The notes: generated by a model from the sequence alone, not told the origin. A stretch of DNA of 64,000 bases from Azomonas tarimensis (GCF_042648805.1 NZ_JBHRXZ010000002.1:1-64000); one strand, 5' to 3'; numbered from the stretch's first letter, positions 41,521-50,125 are shown. Program-made: numbers and translations.

Positions 41521-41763
41521 TCAGACGTCGTTTTTCTGATGCAGCAGGACGTTCAACTCATCGACCACCGGCTCCCAATCGGCGTCTTCAGCCAGTTCTT
41601 CGCGGAGCAATGCGGCTTGCGCCGGGTTCCAGAAGTCCGCCTCTGACAGTTTCACGCCCTGGGGAAGGGTATGGCTGGCAACAAAGGCATCGATGCTTTC
41701 CTGGTCCGAATCGAGCCCGAGCTGATCGAACAGGGTGGTGAGATCCTTGTTGATGATTTCCAC
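41521..41763 (-). CDS. DUF2789 family protein
   Basis: An 80-residue DUF2789-type protein: LTTLFDQLGLDSDQESIDAF, FVASHTLPQGVKLSEADFWN and AALLREELAEDADWEPVVDE. GTG start at 41763, with GAGGTAACC immediately before it. Common in Pseudomonas; function unknown. Confidence 0.82.
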   Translation of the reverse strand: MEIINKDLTTLFDQLGLDSDQESIDAFVASHTLPQGVKLSEADFWNPAQAALLREELAEDADWEPVVDELNVLLHQKNDV

Positions 41764-41833
41764 GGTTACCTCCTCAAACGTTATGGTCTGTAAGGATAGA
41801 GGCCCGGGTTGCCGCGGCGGTTCCAGCCGACGA

Positions 41834-42787
41834 TCAACAGCCGTGTACGGTGATCCGGTTGCGGCCAGCGTGCTTAGACGCGTAGAGCGCATGGTCGGCA
41901 CGCTGGATAAGGTGTTCGTGGCTGGCGCAGGGTTCGCTCAGATCGGCCACGCCGATGCTGATGGTGAATCGGATCGACTGGCCCTCGTGCATCACCTCGG
42001 TGGCCTCGGCTGTCTTGCGCAAACGCTCGGCCAGCAGGCGCGCGCCCGGCGCACTGACATCCGGCAGCAATACGGCGAACTCCTCTCCTCCGTAGCGGCC
42101 AGCCAGGTCGGCGTCGCGAATGGAGTCGGCGGTGATACGCGCCAGTGTCTGTATCACCCGGTCGCCGGCCTGGTGGCCATAGGTGTCGTTGATGCGCTTG
42201 AAGTGATCAATGTCGAACATGATCAACGAGGCCATGCTGCCGTAGCGTCGGTGGCGCGCGTACTGACGCTTGAGCTCTTCTTCCCAGTGCCCACGATTGC
42301 TCAGGCCGGTCAGGCGATCGGTGCGCGAAAGCTGTTCCAGCTGGGCGTTCGCTTCGAGTAGCTGACGCCGGTTGACCGCCACGCTGGTGACGTCATAGAT
42401 GATCAGGCAGACGTGCTGCGTCTCGCTGTTGATCGACACCACAGGCATCAGCGTGGTGTTCTGGAACATCAGCGGTTCCTGCCCGAGGATCGGCTGGTAG
42501 TTCTTGAAACGAACCACATAGGGTCGCTGCTCCCAGACGGTGAACGCCGGCGTGCCGAGCGTCAACACGCTCTCTACCTTGCGTCGGAACCACAGCTGCG
42601 GCACTTCTGGAAACAGCTCGAAGAATGACTGGCCGGAGGCTTGCGCCGCGCTGCGTCCGGAATGGTTTTCCATGAAGCTGTTCCAGGCCTTGACCCGCAG
42701 GTCGAGGTCGAGCATCACCACGCCCACGTCGATGCCTTGCAGGATCGCCAGCAAGCGATGAAGTTCGTTCAGGTCGCTCTCGTCCAA
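41834..42787 (-). CDS. Diguanylate cyclase with PAS domain
   Basis: A 317-residue c-di-GMP synthase. An N-terminal PAS domain (DVGVVMLDLDLRVKAWNSFM ... CLIIYDVTSVAVNRRQL) leads into a GGDEF domain: RTDRLTGLSNRGHWEEELKR, SLIMFDIDHFKRINDTYGHQ and the active site GRYGGEEFAVLLPD (GGEEF). No I-site RxxD is obvious upstream of GGEEF (RDAD occurs 5-8 residues before). It starts 4 bases after the upstream response-regulator gene, so the two are co-translated. Confidence 0.9.
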   Translation of the reverse strand: MDESDLNELHRLLAILQGIDVGVVMLDLDLRVKAWNSFMENHSGRSAAQASGQSFFELFPEVPQLWFRRKVESVLTLGTPAFTVWEQRPYVVRFKNYQPILGQEPLMFQNTTLMPVVSINSETQHVCLIIYDVTSVAVNRRQLLEANAQLEQLSRTDRLTGLSNRGHWEEELKRQYARHRRYGSMASLIMFDIDHFKRINDTYGHQAGDRVIQTLARITADSIRDADLAGRYGGEEFAVLLPDVSAPGARLLAERLRKTAEATEVMHEGQSIRFTISIGVADLSEPCASHEHLIQRADHALYASKHAGRNRITVHGC

Positions 42788-42791
42788 GGCA

Positions 42792-43787
42792 TCACTCCAT
42801 CAGGTAGGCGATGTTCCGCTGGATCAGCGGCACCGAATCTTCGCTGAACAAAAGCAGCAGGTCGAAGTGGATGTCGTAGCCTTCGATGCCGTAACACAAT
42901 TCGACCGCCAGCGTTCTCTGCCAGCGCACCCCTTCCAGTTGCGCACACTGGGCCAGCTCGCCGTCATGACTGAGGATCTGCGGGTGCCCCTGGGAGAACG
43001 GCAGGTTGAGCTGCGCGGCGATACCACGCAGACAGGCACCGATGAGCACGCAGGACAGATCCAGCAAAAGCTCCATGGGCGAGGACTGGTCCGGCTGCCA
43101 GTGCATCAGACGAGCGACATCGGCGATCTCGGAGTCGTGAAAGATCAGCAACGCCTCCCCACTGATGCCCCCGGCAATGTAACCCTGACTGACAGTGACC
43201 AGCCGCTTTTCGTTGCCCGCCTGGGCCAGCGCCATCTGCAGCTCGCCAACCTCCATCAGATTGACGTTGGGCACTGGCAAGCGCACGTAGACCCCAAGCA
43301 CCTTGGCCAGTAGCGCGGCTGCCTGCCCCATGGCGACGTTGACCACCTCTTGGAAGGAATCACGAAACGAGGGCTGTGGTTCCTCGGCGCCCTGTGCCAA
43401 GCCCGACCGCGCAGCCGGATCGTACAGCCCGACATCGACCAGCGTTCGCATGAGGATCGCCGGATCGACCGGCTTCTGCAGAAACGCCAGCGCCCCCAGC
43501 TCGGTGACCCGGCGCACCGCTTCGTCCTGGATGTCCCCGGAGACCACGACGACCTGGCAGGACAGCCCTTCGCGGCGGATGGCCGCGAGCATGCCGTAGC
43601 CATCGAGCACCGGCATGGTCAGATCCAGCAGCACCAGGTCGATCGACTTCTGCCGCAACAGTTCGAGCCCCACCTGACCGTCTGCAGCGTGAAACACCTG
43701 CGCCGGCCAGCCGGAGGGTAGCGCGCGCAGCAGTTGCTTGCGCGCCATGCTCGAATCGTCGCAGATGAGAAGCGTGAACTCAGTCAT
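42792..43787 (-). CDS. Response regulator with CheC/CheX-like phosphatase domain
   Basis: A 331-residue protein. The receiver domain has FTLLICDDSSMARKQLLRAL (acidic pair), DLVLLDLTMPVLDGYGMLAA (phospho-Asp) and the Lys in ALAFLQKPVDP. The rest is a CheC-like domain (SFQEVVNVAMGQAAALLAKV, then EVGELQMALAQAGNEKRLV and SSPMELLLDLSCVLIGACLR). The two E/D-S-x-x-x-N motifs of true CheC are only partly visible. It forms an operon with the diguanylate cyclase, a chemotaxis or c-di-GMP switch. Confidence 0.82.
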   Translation of the reverse strand: MTEFTLLICDDSSMARKQLLRALPSGWPAQVFHAADGQVGLELLRQKSIDLVLLDLTMPVLDGYGMLAAIRREGLSCQVVVVSGDIQDEAVRRVTELGALAFLQKPVDPAILMRTLVDVGLYDPAARSGLAQGAEEPQPSFRDSFQEVVNVAMGQAAALLAKVLGVYVRLPVPNVNLMEVGELQMALAQAGNEKRLVTVSQGYIAGGISGEALLIFHDSEIADVARLMHWQPDQSSPMELLLDLSCVLIGACLRGIAAQLNLPFSQGHPQILSHDGELAQCAQLEGVRWQRTLAVELCYGIEGYDIHFDLLLLFSEDSVPLIQRNIAYLME

Positions 43788-43953
43788 GTTACGTACTGCT
43801 GGACGGAATCGCGCGAGAGTAGCATGAGGCTTCCGCCAGAGCGGATGCTTTTTGCCACCAGGCCCCCCGGCGCACTGCAGTTGCGAGCTCAGGAAGCAGC
43901 GGCCACACTTGTGCTTCCACCCTCTCGATTCGCGAACTGGAACAGGCCGCCGC

Positions 43954-44298
43954 ATGAGCACGCAGAAACCCACCATTCCCTACAGCCAGCGCGAACAGGG
44001 CTATCGGGAGAAAGCACTGAAGATGTATCCCTGGGTCTGCGGGCGCTGCGCCCGTGAGTTCTCGGGCAAACGCCTGAGCGAACTTACTGTGCATCACAAG
44101 GACCACAACCACGACAACAATCCCGAGGACGGCTCCAACTGGGAACTGCTATGCCTCTATTGTCATGACAATGAGCATTCCCGGTATACCGACAACCAGT
44201 ACTTCGCCGAGGCGAAACCCGGCAGCGATGCGGGACCGAAAACCACCTTCAAGGCCTTGGCCGGACTCGGCGATCTATTGAAGAAAAACGGCGAGTGA
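43954..44298 (+). CDS. yajD: HNH nuclease YajD-like
   Basis: A 114-residue HNH protein: YPWVCGRCAREFSGKRLSEL, the HNH core TVHHKDHNHDNNPEDGSNWE and LLCLYCHDNEH. Zinc Cys pairs (CxxC and CxxC) are intact. It matches E. coli YajD in length and arrangement. The ATG at 43954 is chosen over upstream starts. Core gene in many Pseudomonas, function unknown; probably not part of the defence cluster downstream. Confidence 0.85.
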   Translation: MSTQKPTIPYSQREQGYREKALKMYPWVCGRCAREFSGKRLSELTVHHKDHNHDNNPEDGSNWELLCLYCHDNEHSRYTDNQYFAEAKPGSDAGPKTTFKALAGLGDLLKKNGE

Positions 44299-44547
44299 GG
44301 GGCATGCGCCGCCGCCGATGAGCCGGTCGAGCTGGAGGGCGCTTAAGTGACATAGAACCGCGCGGTTGACTCGGTGGCAACCGGGTCGTCCTGCGCACAG
44401 GACACTTTGTGGCAAAGCGCACAAGCCTCCCTGCCATTGTCCAGTGTCGGCCTGATGATCAGTCAAGGAAGCCTTTTAAAATCAATCTTTTAAGGAATGG
44501 CTCAAGCCTTGCTTCGCCAGCGACACCGACCATGCAGGGTATCGCTG

Positions 44548-46248
44548 ATGAAACTCGTGATTGATCGACCTTACGTCGAAGCGCTGGTAGAGAAATTCCC
44601 GGAGTTGGCCAGCCTGTCCGCCCAGCTCAAGTTCGGGAACAAGGCTGAGGTTCAGGTCGAGCAGATCTCCCAGAATCAGTTGGGGTACCTGCAGCAGCTC
44701 TACCAGGCGGCAGGGCCGGCAATGAGGCTGCGCGCGGCGCAGCTCGACACCATCGGCAAGGTGCTCGCTGCCCAGGGGGAACGCTATGGGGAAGGCGACC
44801 TAGAGCGCATGGTGCCAGACGTGGCCGTGTTCCTGATCCAGCACGCGATTCGCGGCTGGCTGTTCAAGCTCAATGTGGCCGGCAAGCCGATCGCCTATCT
44901 GGTGTCACGCATCGATTTCACCCCACCGGGCGACGAGGAAGCCGGTCGCATCCTCATTGAGCTCAAGGCCAACGCCATGGCCAGGATCGTCTCGCTCACG
45001 CTGCAGATCGTCGAGCGCGACATCCTCGGCAAGAGCGTTCCGGAAATCTTCCTGGCGAAAGGCTTTCTGAAGGAAACCCGCGAGCTGATCACGGCCTACG
45101 ATCTTTCCACCGGCTACTTCTTCGAGTGGCGCTCCGACTACGGAAGACAGTTCTCCGCCAGCGGCACCGGCGTCTTCGCCGAGGACCCGACCGCTACCCA
45201 CCGCAGCAACGACTGGGCACGCAAGGACCTGGTGGTGCTTTCCTCTTCCGGCGGCAGCGCACGCCTGGTCAACGACGAGGAGATCCTCAAGGAGCGGGCG
45301 CTGGTACAGGACGCCTCAGGGGATCTGCTTGGCAAATACCTGCGCAAGGCCGGACGCAGCATGCGCTACGACGAAGGCGTGGAAAAGACGATGGAAAGCC
45401 TCCAGGCCGATATCCCGGCCGGGACGTTTTCGGAACTGCCGGTGCACGCCTACATCCTGATGTTCCACCTGGAGCTGCACCATCACCTCTGGGTCCATGT
45501 CGACGACATGCAGCCCTACGAGTACCAGCCGGACCTGAAGCAAAAGCTCATTCTGCCGCCCGAGCAGACCGACCTCATCGATATCCTCACCGCCGAGATG
45601 GACGTGCTGATGGATGACATCGTCGAGGGCAAGTCCGGCGGCACCACGGTGCTCTGCGCCGGCCCACCCGGGGTCGGCAAGACGCTGACCGCCGAGGTGT
45701 ACTCAGAGATCATCAAGCGCCCGCTGTACCGCGTGCACTCCGGGCAACTGGGGCTCAGCGTGGCGGAAATGGAACAGACCCTCAAGGCCACACTGACCCG
45801 CGCCCAGCGCTGGGGCGCGGTGATGCTGATCGACGAGGCGGACGTCTACATCAAGCGACGCGACGACAATATCACCGCCAACGCGGTGGTCGGGGTGTTC
45901 CTGCGGGTGCTGGAATACTTCAATGGGCTGTTGTTTCTCACCACCAACCGGGTCGATGACATCGACGAGGCCGTCATCTCGCGTTGCATCGCACTGATCA
46001 GGTATCACCCGCCCGGGGTCGAGGACCGTCGCCGGATCTGGCGGGTGATGACCGAGCAGTTCGGCTTGCAAGTCGAGCCGGCCCTGCTCGACCGACTGGC
46101 CGTGATCTTCCCCGAAGCCAGCGGACGAGACATCAAGGGCTTGTCAAAGCTGGTCTCGAAGTACTGCAACCATAAATCGGTGGCGCCCACCCTGGCGGTC
46201 TTCGAACGCTGCAGCATCTTTCGGGGGATGGAAACGGAGACGGAATGA
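44548..46248 (+). CDS. AAA-family ATPase, uncharacterised
   Basis: A 566-residue ATPase. The N-terminal 340 residues match no family I recognise. The C-terminal AAA module has Walker A AGPPGVGKTLTAEVY (about residue 372), Walker B VMLIDEADVYIKRRDD (about 425), sensor 1 FLTTNRVDDIDEAVISRCIA and a small helical lid domain. The ATG at 44548 is the first with a family-like start (MKLVIDRPYVEALVEKFPE). It is a separate gene from the dGTPase cluster (convergent), so a link to defence is only possible. Confidence 0.8.
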   Translation: MKLVIDRPYVEALVEKFPELASLSAQLKFGNKAEVQVEQISQNQLGYLQQLYQAAGPAMRLRAAQLDTIGKVLAAQGERYGEGDLERMVPDVAVFLIQHAIRGWLFKLNVAGKPIAYLVSRIDFTPPGDEEAGRILIELKANAMARIVSLTLQIVERDILGKSVPEIFLAKGFLKETRELITAYDLSTGYFFEWRSDYGRQFSASGTGVFAEDPTATHRSNDWARKDLVVLSSSGGSARLVNDEEILKERALVQDASGDLLGKYLRKAGRSMRYDEGVEKTMESLQADIPAGTFSELPVHAYILMFHLELHHHLWVHVDDMQPYEYQPDLKQKLILPPEQTDLIDILTAEMDVLMDDIVEGKSGGTTVLCAGPPGVGKTLTAEVYSEIIKRPLYRVHSGQLGLSVAEMEQTLKATLTRAQRWGAVMLIDEADVYIKRRDDNITANAVVGVFLRVLEYFNGLLFLTTNRVDDIDEAVISRCIALIRYHPPGVEDRRRIWRVMTEQFGLQVEPALLDRLAVIFPEASGRDIKGLSKLVSKYCNHKSVAPTLAVFERCSIFRGMETETE

Positions 46249-46285
46249 CAACCGCCACCGATAGGTAGCTCACGACGAGGCACTG

Positions 46286-46307
46286 CGGTGGGCGTCGGCG
46301 CCCACCG
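46286..46307. terminator. Hairpin between convergent AAA and dgt genes
   Basis: CGGTGGGCG (46286-46294) and CGCCCACCG (46299-46307) with a TCGG loop. No T-tract; bidirectional stop likely. Confidence 0.5.
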
Positions 46308-46374
46308 GGCCTTGCTCATAAGCGCAGACCTCTTCATTGCGGTAAACCCTGGGCTCCACCGAACCGGATCGCCG

Positions 46375-47853
46375 CTATCGCACCGAGAGCGTCCGGTATT
46401 CGTCGTGGGCCAACTGGTCGGTCATGCCGCTGACGAAATCCTGTAGCAGGCGGCAGCGGTAGTAGAACTCCCAGAGCGGCCAGTCAGGATCGTCTCGTTC
46501 GATGGGCTTGAGCGCCTCGTGATAAGCCTTGTTCAGTTGGCTGGGTAGTCGCCTGGCCAGCATCTGCAGATGGGGCTCGCCGGGGGCACGGCCCCGGCTA
46601 AGTGCGAGGAAGGTATCAGGATCGACCTGCAGCAACGGCGCGTAGAGTTCAAGTAGTCCCTGGAGAATGCGATAGCCCTGCAGATGCAGGGTTTCCACTT
46701 CGCGGTGACAGAACACATGCGCTGCCGCGACGCCCTTGAACGCCAGCAGGATGGCATGGGCGAGACTGCCGTCTTCAAGCAACGCCCGGTCGAGGGTGCC
46801 CTGCAGCACCGCATCGATATGCTCGACAAATTGCTCGGCCGCGTGCTGTACCAGCGGATGGATCATGCTGACCCGCAAACTGATGAAGAACTCACCGACC
46901 CGGTTGATCGGTTCGTTACGCGCCTTCGCGCTCGCCTTGGCGACCAGCTCCGAGAAGCTCTTGCCGGCTACCGGGATAGGTTCGTCGATCGAGGCATGTT
47001 CGGCGAACTTGCTCAGCAGCAGCTCGGCCAGGCGATCCAGATCGAGGATGCCTTTCTCGACCGAGTCCTCCAGATCAGCCAGGCAGTAGGCGATGTCGTC
47101 GGCCGCTTCCACGATGTACACCAGCGGATGACGGGAGCCAGGCGCCATGCCCAGGGCCTCGCGCAGGTCCGAGACATAGGCCTCCTCGGACAGGTAGTAG
47201 CCGGGCTTCTTGCCCAGATAGGCCCCGGCCGAACCGCGCGGTGGGCGTTCGACATAAGCCGGGCGGACATACTTGAGCAGACAGGCTGTCTGGGTATAGG
47301 TGAGATTCAGACGCAGCAGCTTGACCGCCAGGCGGATCGCCTGTGCATTGCCTTCGAAGCATTTGAGGTCCAATAGCATTCGCTGGCGTAACGAGGGATC
47401 GCCCAGGTGTCGAGCTACCGCGGTGGTGAAAAGCCCGTCCACCGACCGCTCGAACCATTGGCCGATGGCGAACTCGCCAAAATGACCAAAGGGCGGGTTA
47501 CCGATGTCGTGGCTCAGGCAGGCCATTTCCACCAGTGTCTCCACAGGACCTTCCAAACCGTCCAGCCCATAACGTCGGGCCTCATCACCCAGGACCTGGT
47601 AGAGCCTTCGCACGATATAGCGGCCCGTCTGCTGCACCTCCAGCGAGTGGGTCAGCCTGCTACGAACCGCTGCGTTTCGCTCCAGGGGAAAGACCTGGGT
47701 CTTTTGCTGGAGGCGGCGGATAGCCGCGGAATTGATGATGCGGCCTCGGTCACTCTCGAACTGATGTACCAGCTCGGCCAGATCGAATGACCGCTCGGCC
47801 GGCGAGGCGGAATCGCTGGGGCGCCGGGGCGTAATGCTACATTTAAGATTCAA
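46375..47853 (-). CDS. dgt: dGTP triphosphohydrolase (HD family)
   Basis: A 492-residue HD-domain enzyme that cleaves dGTP to deoxyguanosine and triphosphate. The HD motif residues are RLTHSLEVQQ (His), CLSHDIGNPPFGHFGEFAIG (His-Asp) and YIVEAADDIAYCLADLEDSV (Asp). The length fits the long E. coli-type Dgt. The start is a TTG at 47853 with GGAG 7 bases upstream; homology begins soon after. It is divergent from the HAM1-SIR2 pair with 185 bases between. dGTPases are known to restrict phages by draining dNTPs, so the neighbourhood is suggestive. Confidence 0.88.
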   Translation of the reverse strand: MNLKCSITPRRPSDSASPAERSFDLAELVHQFESDRGRIINSAAIRRLQQKTQVFPLERNAAVRSRLTHSLEVQQTGRYIVRRLYQVLGDEARRYGLDGLEGPVETLVEMACLSHDIGNPPFGHFGEFAIGQWFERSVDGLFTTAVARHLGDPSLRQRMLLDLKCFEGNAQAIRLAVKLLRLNLTYTQTACLLKYVRPAYVERPPRGSAGAYLGKKPGYYLSEEAYVSDLREALGMAPGSRHPLVYIVEAADDIAYCLADLEDSVEKGILDLDRLAELLLSKFAEHASIDEPIPVAGKSFSELVAKASAKARNEPINRVGEFFISLRVSMIHPLVQHAAEQFVEHIDAVLQGTLDRALLEDGSLAHAILLAFKGVAAAHVFCHREVETLHLQGYRILQGLLELYAPLLQVDPDTFLALSRGRAPGEPHLQMLARRLPSQLNKAYHEALKPIERDDPDWPLWEFYYRCRLLQDFVSGMTDQLAHDEYRTLSVR

Positions 47854-48038
47854 GGCTGGTCTCCGCTTCCCTGAAGCGAGCCTACCCGCCTCTGGGCCCG
47901 GCTCCAAGTGGCATGACTCGTGGCGAAGGACCAGGGCGCGCTCGACAATCAGAACTGAGCCGTGCTGACCGCGTCGAACAGAGACCACCAACGTCGCAAG
48001 GGTTACCGCAGGCATCCCGCCCGGCTACAAGGAACGGC

Positions 48039-48587
48039 ATGAAGATCCGCTTCGTCTCCAGCGACACCTTGGTCATCCAGCAGATATGCGCCCTGCTCCC
48101 GGCTGGGGACATCACTGTCGTACCCTGCTGTGTCCCCTTGCAGGAACCCCACACCGGCGACCCGCATCGACTGGTGGGTGACCAGTTGCTGACCGCCTTC
48201 AAGCTGATCGGCAAGCCGGTATTCATCGAGCACACCGGCCTGGAAGTGCGAAGCCTGAACGATTTCCCTGCCGGCCTGACGCGGCTCTTCTGGGAGACGC
48301 TGCTCAAGGATCGTTTTGCCCACTTCATCGGCCGACTCGAAGACCCCAGCGCCCGCATGCGCACTGTGATCGGCTACTGCGACGGGCGCAAGCGACACTA
48401 TTTCGAGGCCTGCCTCGAAGGTCGAATCGCGCCGGAACCGGCCGGTACCAGCGGGGACTGGAGCAGTGTGTTCGTTCCTGATGGCAGCGAACGCACCCTG
48501 GCCGAGCTCGCCGGGCCGGAGGCGCCTGTCCTGCCGCGCAAGCAGGCCGTGGACGCCCTGGTCGCCTTTCTCAGGGAGCACCGATGA
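48039..48587 (+). CDS. HAM1/RdgB-fold protein, KomB-like, degenerate catalytic motif
   Basis: A 182-residue member of the HAM1 (inosine triphosphatase) family. The diagnostic region reads FIEHTGLEVRSLNDFPAGLT (residues 62-81), equivalent to 'DDSGLxVxALxxxPGxYSAR' of RdgB. The catalytic Asp before S/T-G-L is His65. The N-terminal T/SGNxxK loop is replaced by SSDTLVIQQI, so the phosphate-binding Lys is absent. The C-terminal VFVPDGSERTLAEL and a basic helix fit the fold. Such a protein may sense a nucleotide rather than hydrolyse it. It overlaps the SIR2 gene by 4 bases (ATGA). AAGGA precedes the ATG. Confidence 0.82.
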   Translation: MKIRFVSSDTLVIQQICALLPAGDITVVPCCVPLQEPHTGDPHRLVGDQLLTAFKLIGKPVFIEHTGLEVRSLNDFPAGLTRLFWETLLKDRFAHFIGRLEDPSARMRTVIGYCDGRKRHYFEACLEGRIAPEPAGTSGDWSSVFVPDGSERTLAELAGPEAPVLPRKQAVDALVAFLREHR

Positions 48588-49378
48588 TCGACCAGCTGAA
48601 AGAAGCCTACCGGCAGAAACGCCTGATCCTCTTCGTCGGCTCCGGTGTCTCCGCGAGCATTGGCCTACCCCCCTGGCGCCAGCTCATCGACGAGATCGCG
48701 ATGCAGCTCGACTACGACCCCGAGGTGTTTGCAACCTATGGCAACTTCCTGTCGCTCGCCGAGTTCTACCGGATCAGAAAAGGCAATATCGGCGCTTTGC
48801 GCAGCTGGATGGATCGAGAGTGGCATCAGGGCATCGAGATTCGCAACTCGGAAATCCACCGACTCATCGTCCAGGGGCGGTTTCCGTCGATCTATACCAC
48901 CAACTACGATCGCTGGCTGGAATATGCCCATGACGCCTACCAGGTAGGCTACGTCAAGATCGCCAACGCCAGTGACCTGGCCAAGGCCCGCGACGGCGTG
49001 CGCCAGATCATCAAGTTCCATGGGGATTTCGACGATGACGCTTCACTGGTCATGGACGAGACCAGCTATTACGAGCGCCTTCAGTTTGAAACGCCTCTGG
49101 ACATCAAGCTGCGCGCGGAGACCTTGAGCAAAGCGGTGCTCTTCATCGGCTATAGCCTGTCGGATACCAACATCCGGCTGCTGTTCCACAAGTTATCCAA
49201 GATCTGGAGCAAGCACGAATCGCTCGGCGTCCGACCGATTTCCTACGTGTTCTCGCACAAACCCAATCCGGTTCAGGAAGAAATACTCAGTCAGTGGGGC
49301 ATCCGGATGATCGCCTCTGAGGACGACGAACCGGGAGCCGCGCTGGAGCACTTCCTCCGTGATCTGGTAGAGGGCTGA
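48584..49378 (+). CDS. SIR2-family NADase, KomC-like effector
   Basis: A 264-residue SIR2-like protein of the defence type. The NAD loop is LILFVGSGVSASIGLPPWRQ (GSGVS at residues 19-23), the Asn is in IYTTNYDRWLEY (Asn107), the His in IIKFHGDFDD (His146), and the second NAD loop is VLFIGYSLSDTNIRLLFHKL. No zinc ribbon is present, so it is not a histone-type sirtuin; such proteins degrade NAD+ in anti-phage systems. It is translationally coupled to the HAM1-like gene. No extra sensor domain follows, so the HAM1-like protein is the likely sensor or regulator. Confidence 0.88.
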   Translation: MIDQLKEAYRQKRLILFVGSGVSASIGLPPWRQLIDEIAMQLDYDPEVFATYGNFLSLAEFYRIRKGNIGALRSWMDREWHQGIEIRNSEIHRLIVQGRFPSIYTTNYDRWLEYAHDAYQVGYVKIANASDLAKARDGVRQIIKFHGDFDDDASLVMDETSYYERLQFETPLDIKLRAETLSKAVLFIGYSLSDTNIRLLFHKLSKIWSKHESLGVRPISYVFSHKPNPVQEEILSQWGIRMIASEDDEPGAALEHFLRDLVEG

Positions 49379-49810
49379 TCACTTCACCAGCAAGACGGGA
49401 ACCGGCACTTCGTGAATGACCCGGGTGGCCACCGAGCCCAACAGCAAGCCGGTGAAGCTGCTCAGCCCGCGCGTGCCCATCACTACCGTGTCGCAACCAA
49501 GCTGAGCGACTGCATCCCGGACGCGCTCTGGAACGTTACCCAAGGCCGCGTGTGCTTCGGCATTGATGCCAGCGCTACGCAGCCGCGCTATAGCCTCTTC
49601 GGAGACCTGATCACCCTTGGTCATCAGGCTTCGAGTCAACTCGTCGATCATGTCTCCTGTGACGTATTCGCCGAACAGCAGCGGCTCCTGCTGGACGTTG
49701 AGCACGTGGACCTGCAAGGGCCCTTGATTGTCCTTGGCAAAATCGACCAGATACTGGAGCGCTCGCTTCGAGCTGTCCGAACCATCGTATGCCATCAGTA
49801 CCGTACGCAT
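49379..49810 (-). CDS. Universal stress protein, UspA family
   Basis: A 143-residue Usp domain. The N-terminal MRTVLMAYDGSDSSKRALQ has the nucleotide-binding Asp, and the C-terminal ATP loop is VVMGTRGLSSFTGLLLGSVA (G-x-x-G-x9-G-S). ATG 49810 with GAGG upstream. Its stop abuts the SIR2 stop tail-to-tail, so transcription converges here. Confidence 0.9.
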   Translation of the reverse strand: MRTVLMAYDGSDSSKRALQYLVDFAKDNQGPLQVHVLNVQQEPLLFGEYVTGDMIDELTRSLMTKGDQVSEEAIARLRSAGINAEAHAALGNVPERVRDAVAQLGCDTVVMGTRGLSSFTGLLLGSVATRVIHEVPVPVLLVK

Positions 49811-49987
49811 CGCCCTGCCTCCTCTGTCGTTCGAGCTTGACAATAGTTTGGCTGAGTCGACGCAATATGCCAGCGCTAGTCACAACAAAGCTGACCCTGG
49901 TCAGGAAAGGGCTGCAGTCCGGTGAGGCAATCGAAAAAGCCGTTGACTGGTGCCGGCGGCGGAGCTGTAGCCCCGCCGTCGGAGCGA

Positions 49988-50125
49988 TCATGGGGAGATG
50001 GGGTCGCTTGCAGGAAATGTTTCTTCGAGAGCTTCGTCCAGTTGATCCTCGTCGGCCTCGCTGGGATCGCGCTCGATATCCTCGGAGGCGGTCTCTTCCA
50101 ATTGTTCAGGCTGTCTGTCGTTCAT
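49988..50125 (-). CDS. Small acidic protein with FPASDP motif
   Basis: A 45-residue acidic protein (LEETASEDIERDPSEADEDQ) ending in LDEALEETFPASDPISP. The 'DEALEETFPASDP' ending recurs in small proteins of many bacteria. GGGAG lies 7 bases before the ATG. No known function. Confidence 0.7.
   Translation of the reverse strand: MNDRQPEQLEETASEDIERDPSEADEDQLDEALEETFPASDPISP

Noticed and set aside
44548..49378. KomA adenosine deaminase for a full Kongming system
   Set aside because: No protein in this block or elsewhere in the window shows adenosine-deaminase metal-site motifs. dgt is an HD-family enzyme, a different fold and reaction.
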